64,000 bases of DNA from Cladochytrium replicatum (lineage: Eukaryota > Chytridiomycota > Chytridiomycetes > Cladochytriales > Cladochytriaceae), in assembly GCA_025526935.1 (NCBI GenBank), contig JAHLKD010000043.1, positions 186,001 to 250,000 on the forward strand, read 5' to 3'. Both the position numbers and the translations under genes were made by a program. Shown here in pieces: positions 22,601-31,908 of the stretch (the stretch's first letter is position 1; each line of letters begins with the position of its first letter). The notes beneath the pieces were generated by a model, which searched no databases, was not told the DNA's origin, and saw only the letters and a program-made list of their open reading frames with translations.

Positions 22601-24423
22601 CTGAGTTATTTAAGCCGTTAGCTTCTGATGTTGCTATCCTTTTTGTTCAACTTTCAAACGCTATTTTCCGTTCAGGTTTGTCGCCCTCTGCCTGGAATGC
22701 TGGCTTGTTGTTACCTGTTTGGAAGAATAAGGGCTCCATAGGTGATATTAGTCAGTACCGCCCCATTACTTTAACCAATGTTGATAGAAAAATCTTTGAG
22801 CGTACCCTGCTTCCTATGCTTGTAGCTCACGTTGGTAAACTTGATCCCGCCCAAGCTGGTTTCCAGGCCAATCGTTCAGGTGTTGATTGTGTTTTTGCAT
22901 TAGATGCTACCCTTCGACGGGCTTCCCGCACTGCTCTGCCTTATTGTGTTACTTTCTTAGATATTAAAGCAGCGTATGATACTGTGCATAGGCCTCTTTT
23001 GTGGGAACATCTTCGTCAATTTCCCAGAATTCCAAACCGTTTGATCTCTGTTTTGATGAGTATGTTTGATCGTTGTTCTTCTCAGGTTGTTATAGAGAAT
23101 CGTTCTTCTGATTTGTTTTCGCTTCCACGAGGTCTTTTTCAAGGTTCTGTTTTGTCTCCGTTCTTGTACTCAGTTTTCATCAATCCTTTAGCACAGCTCC
23201 TTCGTCGTGAATCTTCTCATCTTGCTAGGTTTTCTTATAACACTCCTGTTTTCAATTCGTTGTTTTTTGCTGATGACATAGCTTTGTTTTCTGCCACCCC
23301 TGAGCAAGCCCAACGTGCATTGAAAATTTGTGAAGATTTTGCTTTAGCTTCTCATTTTGTGTTTTCACCTTCAAAGTGTGCTGTGTTATCTTCTCAACGG
23401 TTACCCACCCCCTTGAAGCTTCATGGCTCTGCCCTCCCTGTAGAGGTTTCATTTAGATACCTTGGTCACTATTTTACTATTGAAGGGTTTGATCTTGCTG
23501 CAACTATTGATCATCGCTTAGAGAAAGCTCGTGCCTCATTGTATCTTTTTGCACCTTATGTCTCGTACTTTGGTGGGTCTGCTCCTCGTGTTGCCAGGTT
23601 GTTGTTTTTGTCTTTTATTAGACCTTCACTTGAGTTTGGTTTAGCACTTATTCGGCCTTCCACTGCTCAGCTTCAGGTACTCGAGCGTTTTTGTTATCAT
23701 GCACTGTGTCGTCTGTTTTCGATAGCCCATACCACTTCGCGTGTTGGTTTGTTGCTGTTAGCGCAAATTCCTACTTTTGAGTTCAGGCTGAAATACCTTC
23801 AAGCACGTATGTTTGCTCGCTGGTCTAGTGATTCCAGCCCTCTGTTACCAGCTGCCCCTGTCCGCAATTTGAAACTTCGCCACCCTTTGTTGCTACCCCC
23901 ACACCAACATCTCCCAACAGTATGTCTTCGTTTGTTCCTGCTATATCGGCTTGGCCGCCTGTTTCCAAACCCCCGACCTTATTGTAGGAACTGTCATGAT
24001 GCCCCAGAAGTGTCGCGTGCCCATGTCTCTGTGTGTCTACATTTGCGTGCTAGTTTGTCTGCTAGTTTTGATTTAGGCCCGCCTGACGATCCCCGCCTAC
24101 CTCTTGACATTGCAATTGATATGCTTTCACCACGGCCTTTTTATCCTTTGCCTGCTTTTTCCCAGTGGGTTCTTGTTCTTCGTGCACTTAACCGCATTTG
24201 GTCAAACTGTCTTGGTTATGAGTTAGTTTTGTCTCCAGCTCCTGCTTTGTTGATTTGGATATGCCTTAGTGTTTTGAAACATTTTACTTTTCCTATGGCT
24301 CGCACGGCTCCCCATGTGCTGCCAATTTACGTGTATTTTTACACTTGTATTTGGATTTTGCACCAGCGGGTGATATGCATTGGTTGGACAATAAATTCAT
24401 ATTATAAAGTTCCAAAAAAAAAA
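19693..24423 (+). mobile_element. APE-class non-LTR retrotransposon (LINE), near full length
   Basis: About 4.7 kb directly after the A-tail of SINE copy 1. It has a CT-rich leader, ORF1, an overlapping ORF2 (endonuclease plus reverse transcriptase) and a 3' end with hairpin and A-run (24414-24423). ORF2 carries two frameshifts, so this copy is probably inactive. Clade unassigned: no RNase H domain was seen. Partial copies lie at 24785-25930, 25950-26136 and 26137-26640. Confidence 0.9.
19775..21088 (+). CDS. LINE ORF1 protein
   Basis: About 437 codons to the TGA at 21086-21088. The N-terminal third has a basic Arg/Ser block (RSRSRSRSH) suited to RNA binding. The rest is Pro/Ala-rich with an ordered region near the end (DIMRQRLGFVRTMVWALLGD). 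No CCHC zinc knuckle was found, unlike many LINE ORF1 proteins. The start is unresolved: the first position in the frame is GTG, the ATG at 19758 is out of frame, and the first in-frame ATG is at 19916. The stop overlaps the ORF2 start as ATGA. A decayed copy of the ORF1 end lies at 26150-26320. Confidence 0.75.
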   Translation: MPPDGLSGGTVIFEARSHPRASSVENSAPQLPFSAPASPIHWADDVNMGEDENAESRDFRSRDRRAKRPAEHELPRGRSRSRSRSHLPGVRILAAVAAPSSVASLADLRVVLTQMRSVCATFDPLAMLDPMLAHLPRDTPAEFFSVCRDMAEDLVGRFGRPLPSPSPPVAPVSRHDDAVCLPPRQLHGNPSIQDDLGNSGAPGPRPPSSRPAPRGHRGPRTYAAAAANARARVLESLPTLSAESRTEAVRTALAGRDPTSNVSLRGPRPVVFYPPTSPLLVSPPADLQARVDDLTTVYIKDIMRQRLGFVRTMVWALLGDEVVRGIRHISFVGRNIASFICIRSTAIALRAHFSTQEASTDESNPDFLRRASTLPLEQREAAVREVVHKRYAHILSSVTDPAIFLYVRGQLPMDAQETVLDSARGIACQPRSTHLHQ

Positions 24424-24474
24424 TTTCTATATAGTTGCACGCGCTTTACCAAGTCGATGGGAAACAGTCAGTGA
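21085..24474 (+). pseudogene. LINE ORF2: APE endonuclease and reverse transcriptase, frameshifted
   Basis: Starts at ATG 21085, overlapping the ORF1 stop. The endonuclease has the APE signatures FNCRN, LLTETHLF, LLGDFNARF, SIIDLLF and ASDHFPV. The reverse transcriptase has YRPITLTNVDRKIFERTL, VTFLDIKAAYDTVHRP, LPRGLFQGSVLSPFLY and the catalytic SLFFADDIALFS. A C-terminal zinc motif CRNCHDAPEVSRAHVSVC fits CX2CX9HX3C. Two shifts break the frame: one after the C-run near 21828-21836, one between about 21957 and 21973. The last frame stays open through the 3' hairpin and A-run to 24474 outside the element, so the original stop also seems lost or absent. Confidence 0.88.
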
Positions 24475-24501
24475 AAGATCAAATCCAGTATCCGTAAAAA
24501 A
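24434..24501 (-). repeat. Inverted LINE segment (left arm of a 68-bp inverted repeat)
   Basis: The reverse complement matches 24785-24852 with two mismatches. The sequence encodes part of the LINE reverse transcriptase (TGFDVSLTVSHRL-like, matching EGFDLAATIDHRL). The two arms flank SINE copy 2. Confidence 0.9.
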
Positions 24502-24515
24502 CTATAAAAATAACA

Positions 24516-24785
24516 GGCTCAGTCGGTACAAATGCGACTTTTCGAAGCTAAACTCCACGGTTCGAATCCTATAGGGGACCGGATTCGAATTTCCTATGAA
24601 ATATATCTCTCGCAATATCGTGTCATGTGCAGGTACCGCGCCACACCTCCTTCGATTCGCCGTTACCTTCGCTCCTCTTTCCTACGGCTCGCACGGCTCC
24701 CCAAGTACTGAAGATTCCAAATCTTGGTTGAAGTACACGTGGGTGACATGTACTGATTAAGCATTGTCAATACATGTTATAACAT
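24516..24785 (+). mobile_element. tRNA-derived SINE, copy 2 (5'-truncated)
   Basis: About 270 bp, matching copy 1 with scattered substitutions. Box A (GGCTCAGTCGG, 24516-24526) and box B (GGTTCGAATCC, 24559-24569) are present; the bases before box A are missing. The 3' hairpin arms are at 24746-24754 and 24769-24777. It has no long A-tail and sits between the two inverted LINE arms. Confidence 0.85.
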
Positions 24786-25930
24786 TTTTTACGGATACTG
24801 GATTTGATGTTTCACTGACTGTTTCCCATCGACTTGCTAAAGCGCGTGCAACTGACTGTTTCCCATCGACTTGCTAAAGCACGTGCAACTTCTTTTGCTT
24901 TGCTTTCTTTTTCAAGGATGTTTGGTTCTCATTCTCTGGTTGTGGTTCGTCATTTGTTTTTGTCTTTTATTCGACCCCTCTTGCTGTTTGCAAACCAGTT
25001 CGGACTTTTATTCACCAAAGTTTGTGTAGATTTCTTCGCCTTTCATTTTCCACTTCAATTGCTGGGGTTTTGCTGTTTTTTAAGTTTCCATCTGCAGTTT
25101 CAGATGTTTCAGCATTGGTTGGATAATGATGCCCCTGATATGGTTCATGTTGTCATTCTTTCTTCACCAGGGAAAGCATTTTCATTGTTCTCCTGTTCCT
25201 TTCATCAATCCCTTCCTCTTCCCAGCAGCAAATGTTATAGTTCCCAAACCTCCTGATGTTATTGCAAATCACGTTCACAACTAGCCTCATCTGCCTATGG
25301 TTCTATAGCTGCTAGCTTTGCTCCCCTTGCATCTGCCCACCCTCATGCGCTAGCAATTGCTCCTCTGTGCTTCCCTATTTCGTCAATCTTGAGGCTTCAC
25401 CAGTATCGTCTGGGACGTTTGTTTTATCACCCCCACAAGCAGTGTTGTTGCTGCCGCGCTGCAACTCTCTCTAGATCTCATGTTTCAGAATGTTTGCGCC
25501 TTGACCTATTGTTGCCTCCTGTTCCTGTTCCTGTTTTACAGCTTCCGCTTGATGTTGCAATTGTTAGCCTTTGTTCACTTCGCATTGTCCAAGCGAATCT
25601 CGCACTGTGGTATCTTGTTTTTTGTTGTCTTCATAAGATTTGGCTTCACTTTATAGGTCTGCCGTTAGAAGTTTCTCCTCCAGACTCCCTCTTTGGCCCT
25701 GCATTTGTGGATCTTTCACGTTTTCTTTCTTCATTATTTATTACTCACCTGTTTTTTTGGCACCTTAGCAGTATCTGACGGGTAGCCACAGGTTTGAGTT
25801 TACTTTCTCTGTTTTTCTTTGTTGCTTTTCCTTATTCTGTGCGCGCCTCCATGTGTGCTGGTCCATGACCATCTTGTAAGGCACTTTGGGTGTTGTTTTT
25901 GTTATGCATTGTATGTGCAAAATAAATAAA
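24785..25930 (+). mobile_element. 5'-truncated LINE relic
   Basis: Encodes, with frame breaks, the C-terminal part of ORF2: SHRLAKARA, RHLFLSFIRP, QYRLGRLF, the zinc motif ending SRSHVSEC, and PLDVAI. These align in order with the intact LINE. It opens with a tandem 37-bp duplication (24816-24852 and 24853-24889). It ends in a short A/T-rich tail near 25917-25930. Confidence 0.8.
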
Positions 25931-25949
25931 TAATATTGTTTAAAAAGGA

Positions 25950-26136
25950 ATTCCTGATAGGTTAAGTTTTCATAATCCTTTTTTGCATTAGTTACCCACC
26001 ACACTTCCACCTGCACGCTTGGCTCCCCATGTGCTACAAGTGTACATGTTTTTACTAACATTTGTATTTTGGATTATGCACAAGCGGGGGATATGTATTG
26101 ATTTTTAATGAGTTAATACATATTATGAAATTCAGA
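25950..26136 (+). mobile_element. LINE 3'-end relic with perfect terminal hairpin
   Basis: Matches the last ~120 bp of the LINE (GGCTCCCCATGTGCT; GCACAAGCGGGGGATATG). The terminal hairpin ATATGTATT (26091-26099) and AATACATAT (26115-26123) pairs perfectly over 9 bp. Confidence 0.75.
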
Positions 26137-26640
26137 AATGGAGCAGTGTGAAGCTGCGCTCAGCGAAGTGATCCACAGTGTGCACATATCCTCAGCTCAG
26201 TTACTGATCCTGCTATTTTATGTATATCTGTGGTCAGATCCCCATGGATGCTCAGGAAACTGTGCTGGACAGTGCTGGTGTGAATGCGCGTCAGCCTCAC
26301 TCTACCCATCATCGTCAATAATTAGTGTTCGATTGGTACCTTCAATTGTTGAAATTTGAGCTTTGGAGTTCTTGATTCTTTGTTTTGTTCTATGCACGCA
26401 AATCACGCAGTTTTACTTCTCCTCACTTTGGCTACTGGTGATCATTCTTGAAATCGTAGGGGTAGGTTGTTTGAGCAATTTTATTTCTGCCGCTAGTTTC
26501 TCTCCAGTTAAGCACCCTTCCTGTCATAACCCCACATTTTCTGCTCGCAATGGTGACTCAATTATTGATTTGTTATTTGCCAATCAATTGCTTCAACGTT
26601 GTCCTCTTTCTTATATACATAGTTCAGAGTGTTTAAAAGG
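26137..26640 (+). mobile_element. LINE relic spanning the ORF1/ORF2 junction
   Basis: Similar to 20905-21730 of the LINE with an internal deletion of about 340 bp (between the endonuclease start and GDHSSNHRG region). It retains HISSAQLLILL and the SIIDLLFANQ endonuclease motif but has many stops. It begins right after the tail of the preceding relic. Confidence 0.8.
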
Positions 26641-26748
26641 GTATAAAGAAATGATCATCCTTTCATGACATATTATTATCTTTGAGGGACTGTATGTAAG
26701 GTTAACCGTCTGGGGACTATCAATAAGAAACATAAATCGGTTTTCTAT

Positions 26749-28293
26749 TCACAAGATGCCCACAATGTACGCTGGTGAATGCTAAAAGTAAGCAAAACAA
26801 TATAATATGTGCCTCAAATATCATTAACATCGTACCGTTCCATGATGGCACTTGAGGTATGTGTCGGTCTGTTACCAATGTGTACTCATGGATGCCTACA
26901 CCATCTTGCTCATCACTTTCCCTTGTCCTTTCTCTTGTCCTTTCCTCGTCTGATCCCTCCTCGTCCCCTGCCTCGCTCTTCTTATCACTGCCACAATCAT
27001 CACCCTCCTCATCCACGTCGTACTCGTCTTCCTCGTCATCATCTTCGTCCACAGAGCTACCAGAAGGGGCCCACCAAACCATTGTCTCCGAGAACCCTGC
27101 CTCGATCATCGCCTCTCTGATCTCGGGGATCGTGTAAGCGCGGAAAGTGTATCTGAACACCGAACGAAGCCATGATCCGTCCTTCGGAAAACGGAAGTGG
27201 AGGTGTATTTCACAGCAGTTTGTGTACACGTCGTAGCCACGCTGCTCAAAGTAATACTTTTCAAGAAAATGCCATGAGCGATGAGACATTTTAGCGTTTC
27301 CGTGACACTCACTGTGAAATCTTCGAATCGACGCTCAACAATCCGTCCCTTTCCGCTCGTCACATTGCCGCCCCCAAACACGTCGACAACGAGGACCCCT
27401 CCATCTCTCAGACGCGAACGAGAAGCCCGCAGGTATTTTACGAGCGTTGTTCTGTCACCAAAGTAGCATACGCCATAATTAAGTCCCGCAATGATGTCGA
27501 CCTTTGGGAGCGCTCCAAGCGACCCACGCTTATCAGCAGTCGGAGTGTCGTCATCCTCCACAATGCGAACATTTTGATCTGATGGAGCAACTGGCTTATG
27601 CTGATCAACAAGTACGTCTCCCCAATAGAGTTTGACTCTCTCAGACTCTGTCCCGCCTTTTGTGCCACGAGTGACTTTATCTGCATAATCCAGAACGGCG
27701 GCATCCAGATCCACCCCGTACGCAATATTCTCCGGTGACAGTTTGCTCCACTCTCCTGGAATACGTGATTTAGTAACACCATCGAAACTTTGTGTTCCAG
27801 ATCGTATATAAACTCAACTGCATACGATTGCTGTTCCGCAAAAATCCTCTCTCAACAGCGTAGCCTGCACCCTCTCCCCTAAATCATCGTCATCTTCGCC
27901 ACCGCTTTTCTTCACGCGCCGCCGACCCATCCTCGACACCTCCTCATGCGCACGTTTATAAAAAGTCTGCAAGTTTCTGACATCCTCTTCGGGCAGCTGC
28001 ACGGCTTTGTGGTAAACTTCATGCCGGTCCACAGTCTCGGCGATGGTTCGAAAACCAGTGTCTGCTGAAAAGTCGTCCCTTGTTGTCCGCCTGTCTTGTG
28101 CGCCGGATTTCTTTTTGGATTTTTTGCCTGGTTCGCTTGATTTGCTGCTGCTTGGTTTCATTGCGGCATTGAATGCCTCGCGGGCTTTCTTCAGCTTTTT
28201 CTTGTCGAGCGTCTCGAGCTCGTCGATCGTGTATCCATCTGCCGTTCGAGGAACGCCTGCTTCTGCTTGTTGGACCCTTTCATTTCTGACCAT
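26749..28293 (-). CDS. Class I SAM-dependent methyltransferase (EDFCGTA family)
   Basis: Four exons (28293-27819, 27755-27313, 27256-26836, 26771-26749) give 453 residues. The N-terminus is Lys-rich. Motif I is LLREDFCGTAIVCREW, followed by the acidic GVDLDAAVLDYA. The post-I region reads VDIIAGLNYGVCYF and GGVLVVDVFGG. The C-terminal pattern FTYYFEQRGYD, IHLHFRFPKDGS and the end SWNAYIVGIL match a methyltransferase family known to me mainly from bacteria and some fungi. Two junctions fix its ends: the last exon is only 23 nt and restores the YIVG ending. A 45-residue acidic insert (EDDDEEDEYDVDEEGDD) breaks the C-terminal half. The substrate is unknown. A non-ATG start 29 codons upstream was rejected. 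Confidence 0.85.
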
Positions 28294-28464
28294 TGCACAA
28301 AATGCAAAATTTTTACAATCGAGCCCAAAAACAAAACACGGAGAATCTGACGTACCGCACATCATTATTATTGAGCTCACTAGCGCTAAGTAGCGCTAAT
28401 GAACACAAATTACATAAGAGATCAAGCCTTGACCAAACCGTCTGCGTATTGAAACTGCTCTGTG

Positions 28465-28735
28465 TCACACCACACACGACTCACTCACTACGTGCTCTGG
28501 ATCTTTAGTGTACTTCTTCAAGGGCATCCATGCATTCTGGTGTCGCAATGGATCCGAGAGCCTCTGCGCACTCGTGACCGACCATGGAGACTTCGGCAGT
28601 GTTTGTAAGGGTCTATCATAACAGGAAAGAAGGTCAACAAAATTGATAAAGATCTCTAACGTGGATCACACCTGGATCAGGTAGGGAACGCTGGCTGGAT
28701 GCCGCATCTGGCCGAAAACGTAGGCTGAGTGTCCT
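28465..28735 (-). pseudogene. Deoxyhypusine hydroxylase relic
   Basis: HEAT-repeat fragments match deoxyhypusine hydroxylase, which modifies eIF5A: AYVFGQMRHPASVPYL, an intron-like break (GTGTGATCC to ATAG), then MVGHECAEALGSIATPE with the metal-binding HE pair. After LEE the frame shifts: the continuation KYTKDPEHVVSESC is in another frame. Only about the last third of the protein is represented. This is a truncated relic, or a broken 3' end. Confidence 0.75.
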
Positions 28736-29494
28736 GGACTTGGTAACCCGCAAAGCGGATATCTCCCGTTCCGGATGTGCACCTAGCACCTAGTCAGTAG
28801 GCATGAGTGGGACTGAATTTGGCCACTTGGACGTCTTGCCCAGGGGAATATGATCCGGGTGGTGGGTTGAGGAGAGGTTGACCTTTGCCTTCATATGAGG
28901 TTTTGATACGGACAAGGCGGGAAACCTGTGGTTGCTTGATAATTGCAAGACGCCCGTGCAAACTAATTTTTTTGGTGAGGAGCGCAAGAGCCGATACACT
29001 TTCGAGGAGCGATTGCACGAGCCGTTCGTCCTAAACGACGTGATCTATCATAGGTATTCTTTTGTACATAAGAATTCAAATTCGTTTGATTTACTTGTCT
29101 TCTTGAGCAATAAAACGTTCAATGGATCCAAGCGCAATCTTCCCACATCTCGCTTCGCTTGTTCAAATCGTCTACCGCACATCAGGAAACAACGACGTCT
29201 CTGAAGGGAAAGTATGAGGATCCTTCAGATCTGGAAAGACAAGAACTTGATCGACTCTCGTTAAGTTGACAGATTTCTCACCAAGATTACTGACAACGTA
29301 AAAACGTAAAACCTTTGAATCATGTCCGATCTTCGTAACACAGGAAAATCCATTGAACGCCGTGGTTCTTGAATCCGATGAATGATATCATGAATGGAAG
29401 TTCGTGATATCTCGAAATCGGCGGACAGAAAGGGCGCTCCTTAACCCAAACAGTCTTGCAAGTCTTTCTCAACCCAACCCACCTCTAAGTGAAT
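28736..29494. other. Unassigned stretch beside the hydroxylase relic
   Basis: A minus-strand open frame at 28794-29018 (ending DVQVAKFSPTHAY) looks composed like protein but matches no family I know. Nothing else is supported. It may be decayed coding sequence. Confidence 0.3.
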
Positions 29495-30310
29495 ATGGCC
29501 CAACCACCTCCATTTAGACCACCTGCTTCTCCTGCTCCAGTGCATCCCCAATCTCTTACAATGCAGGTGCGGCCACCACTACCGAGACCTCATCCTCCAC
29601 CAATACAGCAATCTGCCCCACGTTCCATCGCTGCTTTTCACGCTCAACCGCCCAGTTCACTTCCTCCCCAAATTCCACAAAAATTCCCATCGACGTCAAC
29701 ACATTTATTATCGATCCCAGTGCAGGTTAGCCCTGCGATTGGTGGCCCGACAACGCACCAGTGTTGGGACTGCCACCGATGCAAGTGGCAGATAAAAAAT
29801 AACTGGGGACAGTGACGGCCCAATCTGTAAGCTCTGCCGTGACTTGACCCATCCCATTTTCTGATGTTTTGTTTGCAATAACCGGTCTAGGTCGATGCTC
29901 TCCCGTAAACACCGATCAAATCTGCGCTCATCAAAGCCTCAGAACACCCTCGCGTCTTGCAGCAGTGTACGACTTTTACGCCGGACTCGCCGTTCTGCGC
30001 TCGCCTTTCCAGCCCCAAAAGCAAAAGGCCAGTTTTGTTGAGCTGGCCGATCATGACGCAGCAGAAGCAAAGGAGGATGCGGCGGCGGTGGTTCAGAAGC
30101 AAAGGAGGATGCGGCGGTGGTTCCGGAGCAGGAGACGGTAAAAGTACGACCATGATGTGTGGCAGATCGGGTATTTGGTGATATGGGATCTCGCCGTGCG
30201 CAAGCGGTCGTTGAGACACGAGCGGGGTACGAGATCTCTCCACCGTCGTTTGGACGTCCAAAAGGGGACGACTGGGAGGAACCCGAGCGCGGGTAGGCGG
30301 GACTTGCTAC
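29495..30310 (+). pseudogene. Relic of a Pro-rich Cys-pair (zinc) protein
   Basis: From ATG 29495 the frame encodes a Pro-rich segment (MAQPPPFRPPASPAPVHPQ) and then CWDCHRCKWQ. The next Cys pairs (PICKLCRDLTHPIF, then CFVCNN after a stop) lie in a different frame, so Cys pairs that look like one zinc module are split by an indel and a stop. Downstream, an imperfect 32-nt duplication (30064-30095, repeated from 30096) breaks an acidic segment (EAKEDAAAVV). The last recognisable block is SPPSFGRPKGDDWEEPE near 30240-30290. Function unknown; decay is inferred from the frame breaks. Confidence 0.45.
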
Positions 30311-31908
30311 ATCTTCAAAGTCTATCGCGTCGCGTTCACGATCGTGTTCGCGCGAGAAAAAGGAGCAACGCCATCTGCTCCCGATCTTCATCTCGCTCGT
30401 GTCCTCGATCAGCCCGCGCGGGAAGCGGAAGCGCGTGTCGACGGATTCACGGAGACGGAAGCGGAGTCGGACTGCGAGTTCGTCGAGTTCAGGAGGGTCG
30501 AGTGACAAAGAGGGTCGAACACACAGACGGAAAGGTCGGCGGTCGAGGTCGCGATCGAGTGATGAGAAATGTGGAAGTCGTTGGAGGATGGGAATGAGCT
30601 TGTCGTCGTCGTCGTCGTCATCATCGGGGACAGCCGCCACTCGACACTCGAGACGGAGCTTGTCGTGTTTTCGAGATCGAGTTAGGGGAGTTAGTGGTGG
30701 ACGGATGAGAGGAAGCGGAGGAACAAGCGGAGGAACAAGCGAAGGGGATCAACGAGTGGGGAGGAAGAGCCGATGCGCGAGCGTAAGACAATGCCGGGAC
30801 CGCGTATTCAAGGGAATGGCGAGGAACCATTCGTAAAGGACTTTCGTCTCGGGCAATACCACTATCGGGTCATTTAAGTCTCACGAAAGAGGATTATTAA
30901 ACCGTGTATCCAGAGTCTCATCAACCTTATATGTGGGGCATTTGTAGTGAGGTGTCAGATTACCATTACACTCTTTGATCCCGTGCTTCCCATCAGCGAA
31001 AGACTTTTGCGACAAAGCACTGCAGGCTGGTGGGAGAGTGCCCGTGCACTAATGTAATGTGTCCCCGCTTTCGTCGTCGTATACGTGATGGAAACACTCA
31101 ACGTCACATACAAGGAGGCATTCAAGTTGGTCCAAACACGGCGGTTGTGTATGAACCATCTTCACGAGATGAAGTCCAGCTGAGGGTAGATGATTGTGCT
31201 CACTGTTGTTCTTCCAAATAACAGTTGTGATCTGTGTAGGAATACGAGTTTGTTTTCAAAGCGAGAATACTGTATATGAATTGCACTGACGAACAGATTC
31301 TTTCCTAAGGGGAGCGGCATAGAAAGGACAGAACCGACGACGATCAGATCAAGTTCTCTTTCAACAAACCATTCATTTTTCTTTTCAAAATAAAATACCT
31401 TGAACACTTCGATGTTTGTGGGGAACATGGTGGCTTCCCTGTTTGTCTGGGGAACATGACGCTTCCCTGTTTGTCAGGTTAACAAAAGTGGGATTCATGC
31501 GTCTTGATACCCAAGCTGGTGTTGATGGACACATTCAATCCAAAAACAATCAATTCCTCACCATTCATGATCCCGCCAAATTGAACTCGCTGCTGCTCAG
31601 CCTGGTAAAATCGTCGTCCACCACTCAGAGCAACAAGTTGCGGGTTCCAGCATGGTTTTGCTCTACTTGAACAGACTGAGCAGGGGCTGTGTCTTTAGGG
31701 CATCCTCACGTTGAATTAAAGTGTGAGCCTCATCTGTGGATCACTGTTTCAACAACAATTCCTCTTGCTTCCGTGTCGCAAACTATTAGAGGTAGGCTGT
31801 TTATGAGCCAATTTTAACCCTCACACCGCCTCACCTCGTCTTGTCTTCGTGAATCTGCTCACCACCCTGAATCTCACTTCTTGAACTTGACCTTTGCAAT
31901 TCTCAGCA
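30311..31908. other. Gene-poor stretch with short open frames and a 29-bp tandem pair
   Basis: Both strands have long low-complexity frames at 30350-30830 (Arg/Ser-rich on plus, Asp/Ser-rich on minus) driven by GC-rich repeats such as (GTC)n near 30601-30620. No conserved domain was seen. Two near-identical 29-bp units lie at 31419-31447 and 31448-31476. No gene is supported. Confidence 0.35.

Noticed and set aside
29939-30640. 233-codon minus-strand frame
   Set aside because: Low-complexity composition from GTC and GGA repeats; the plus strand has the better protein-like blocks.
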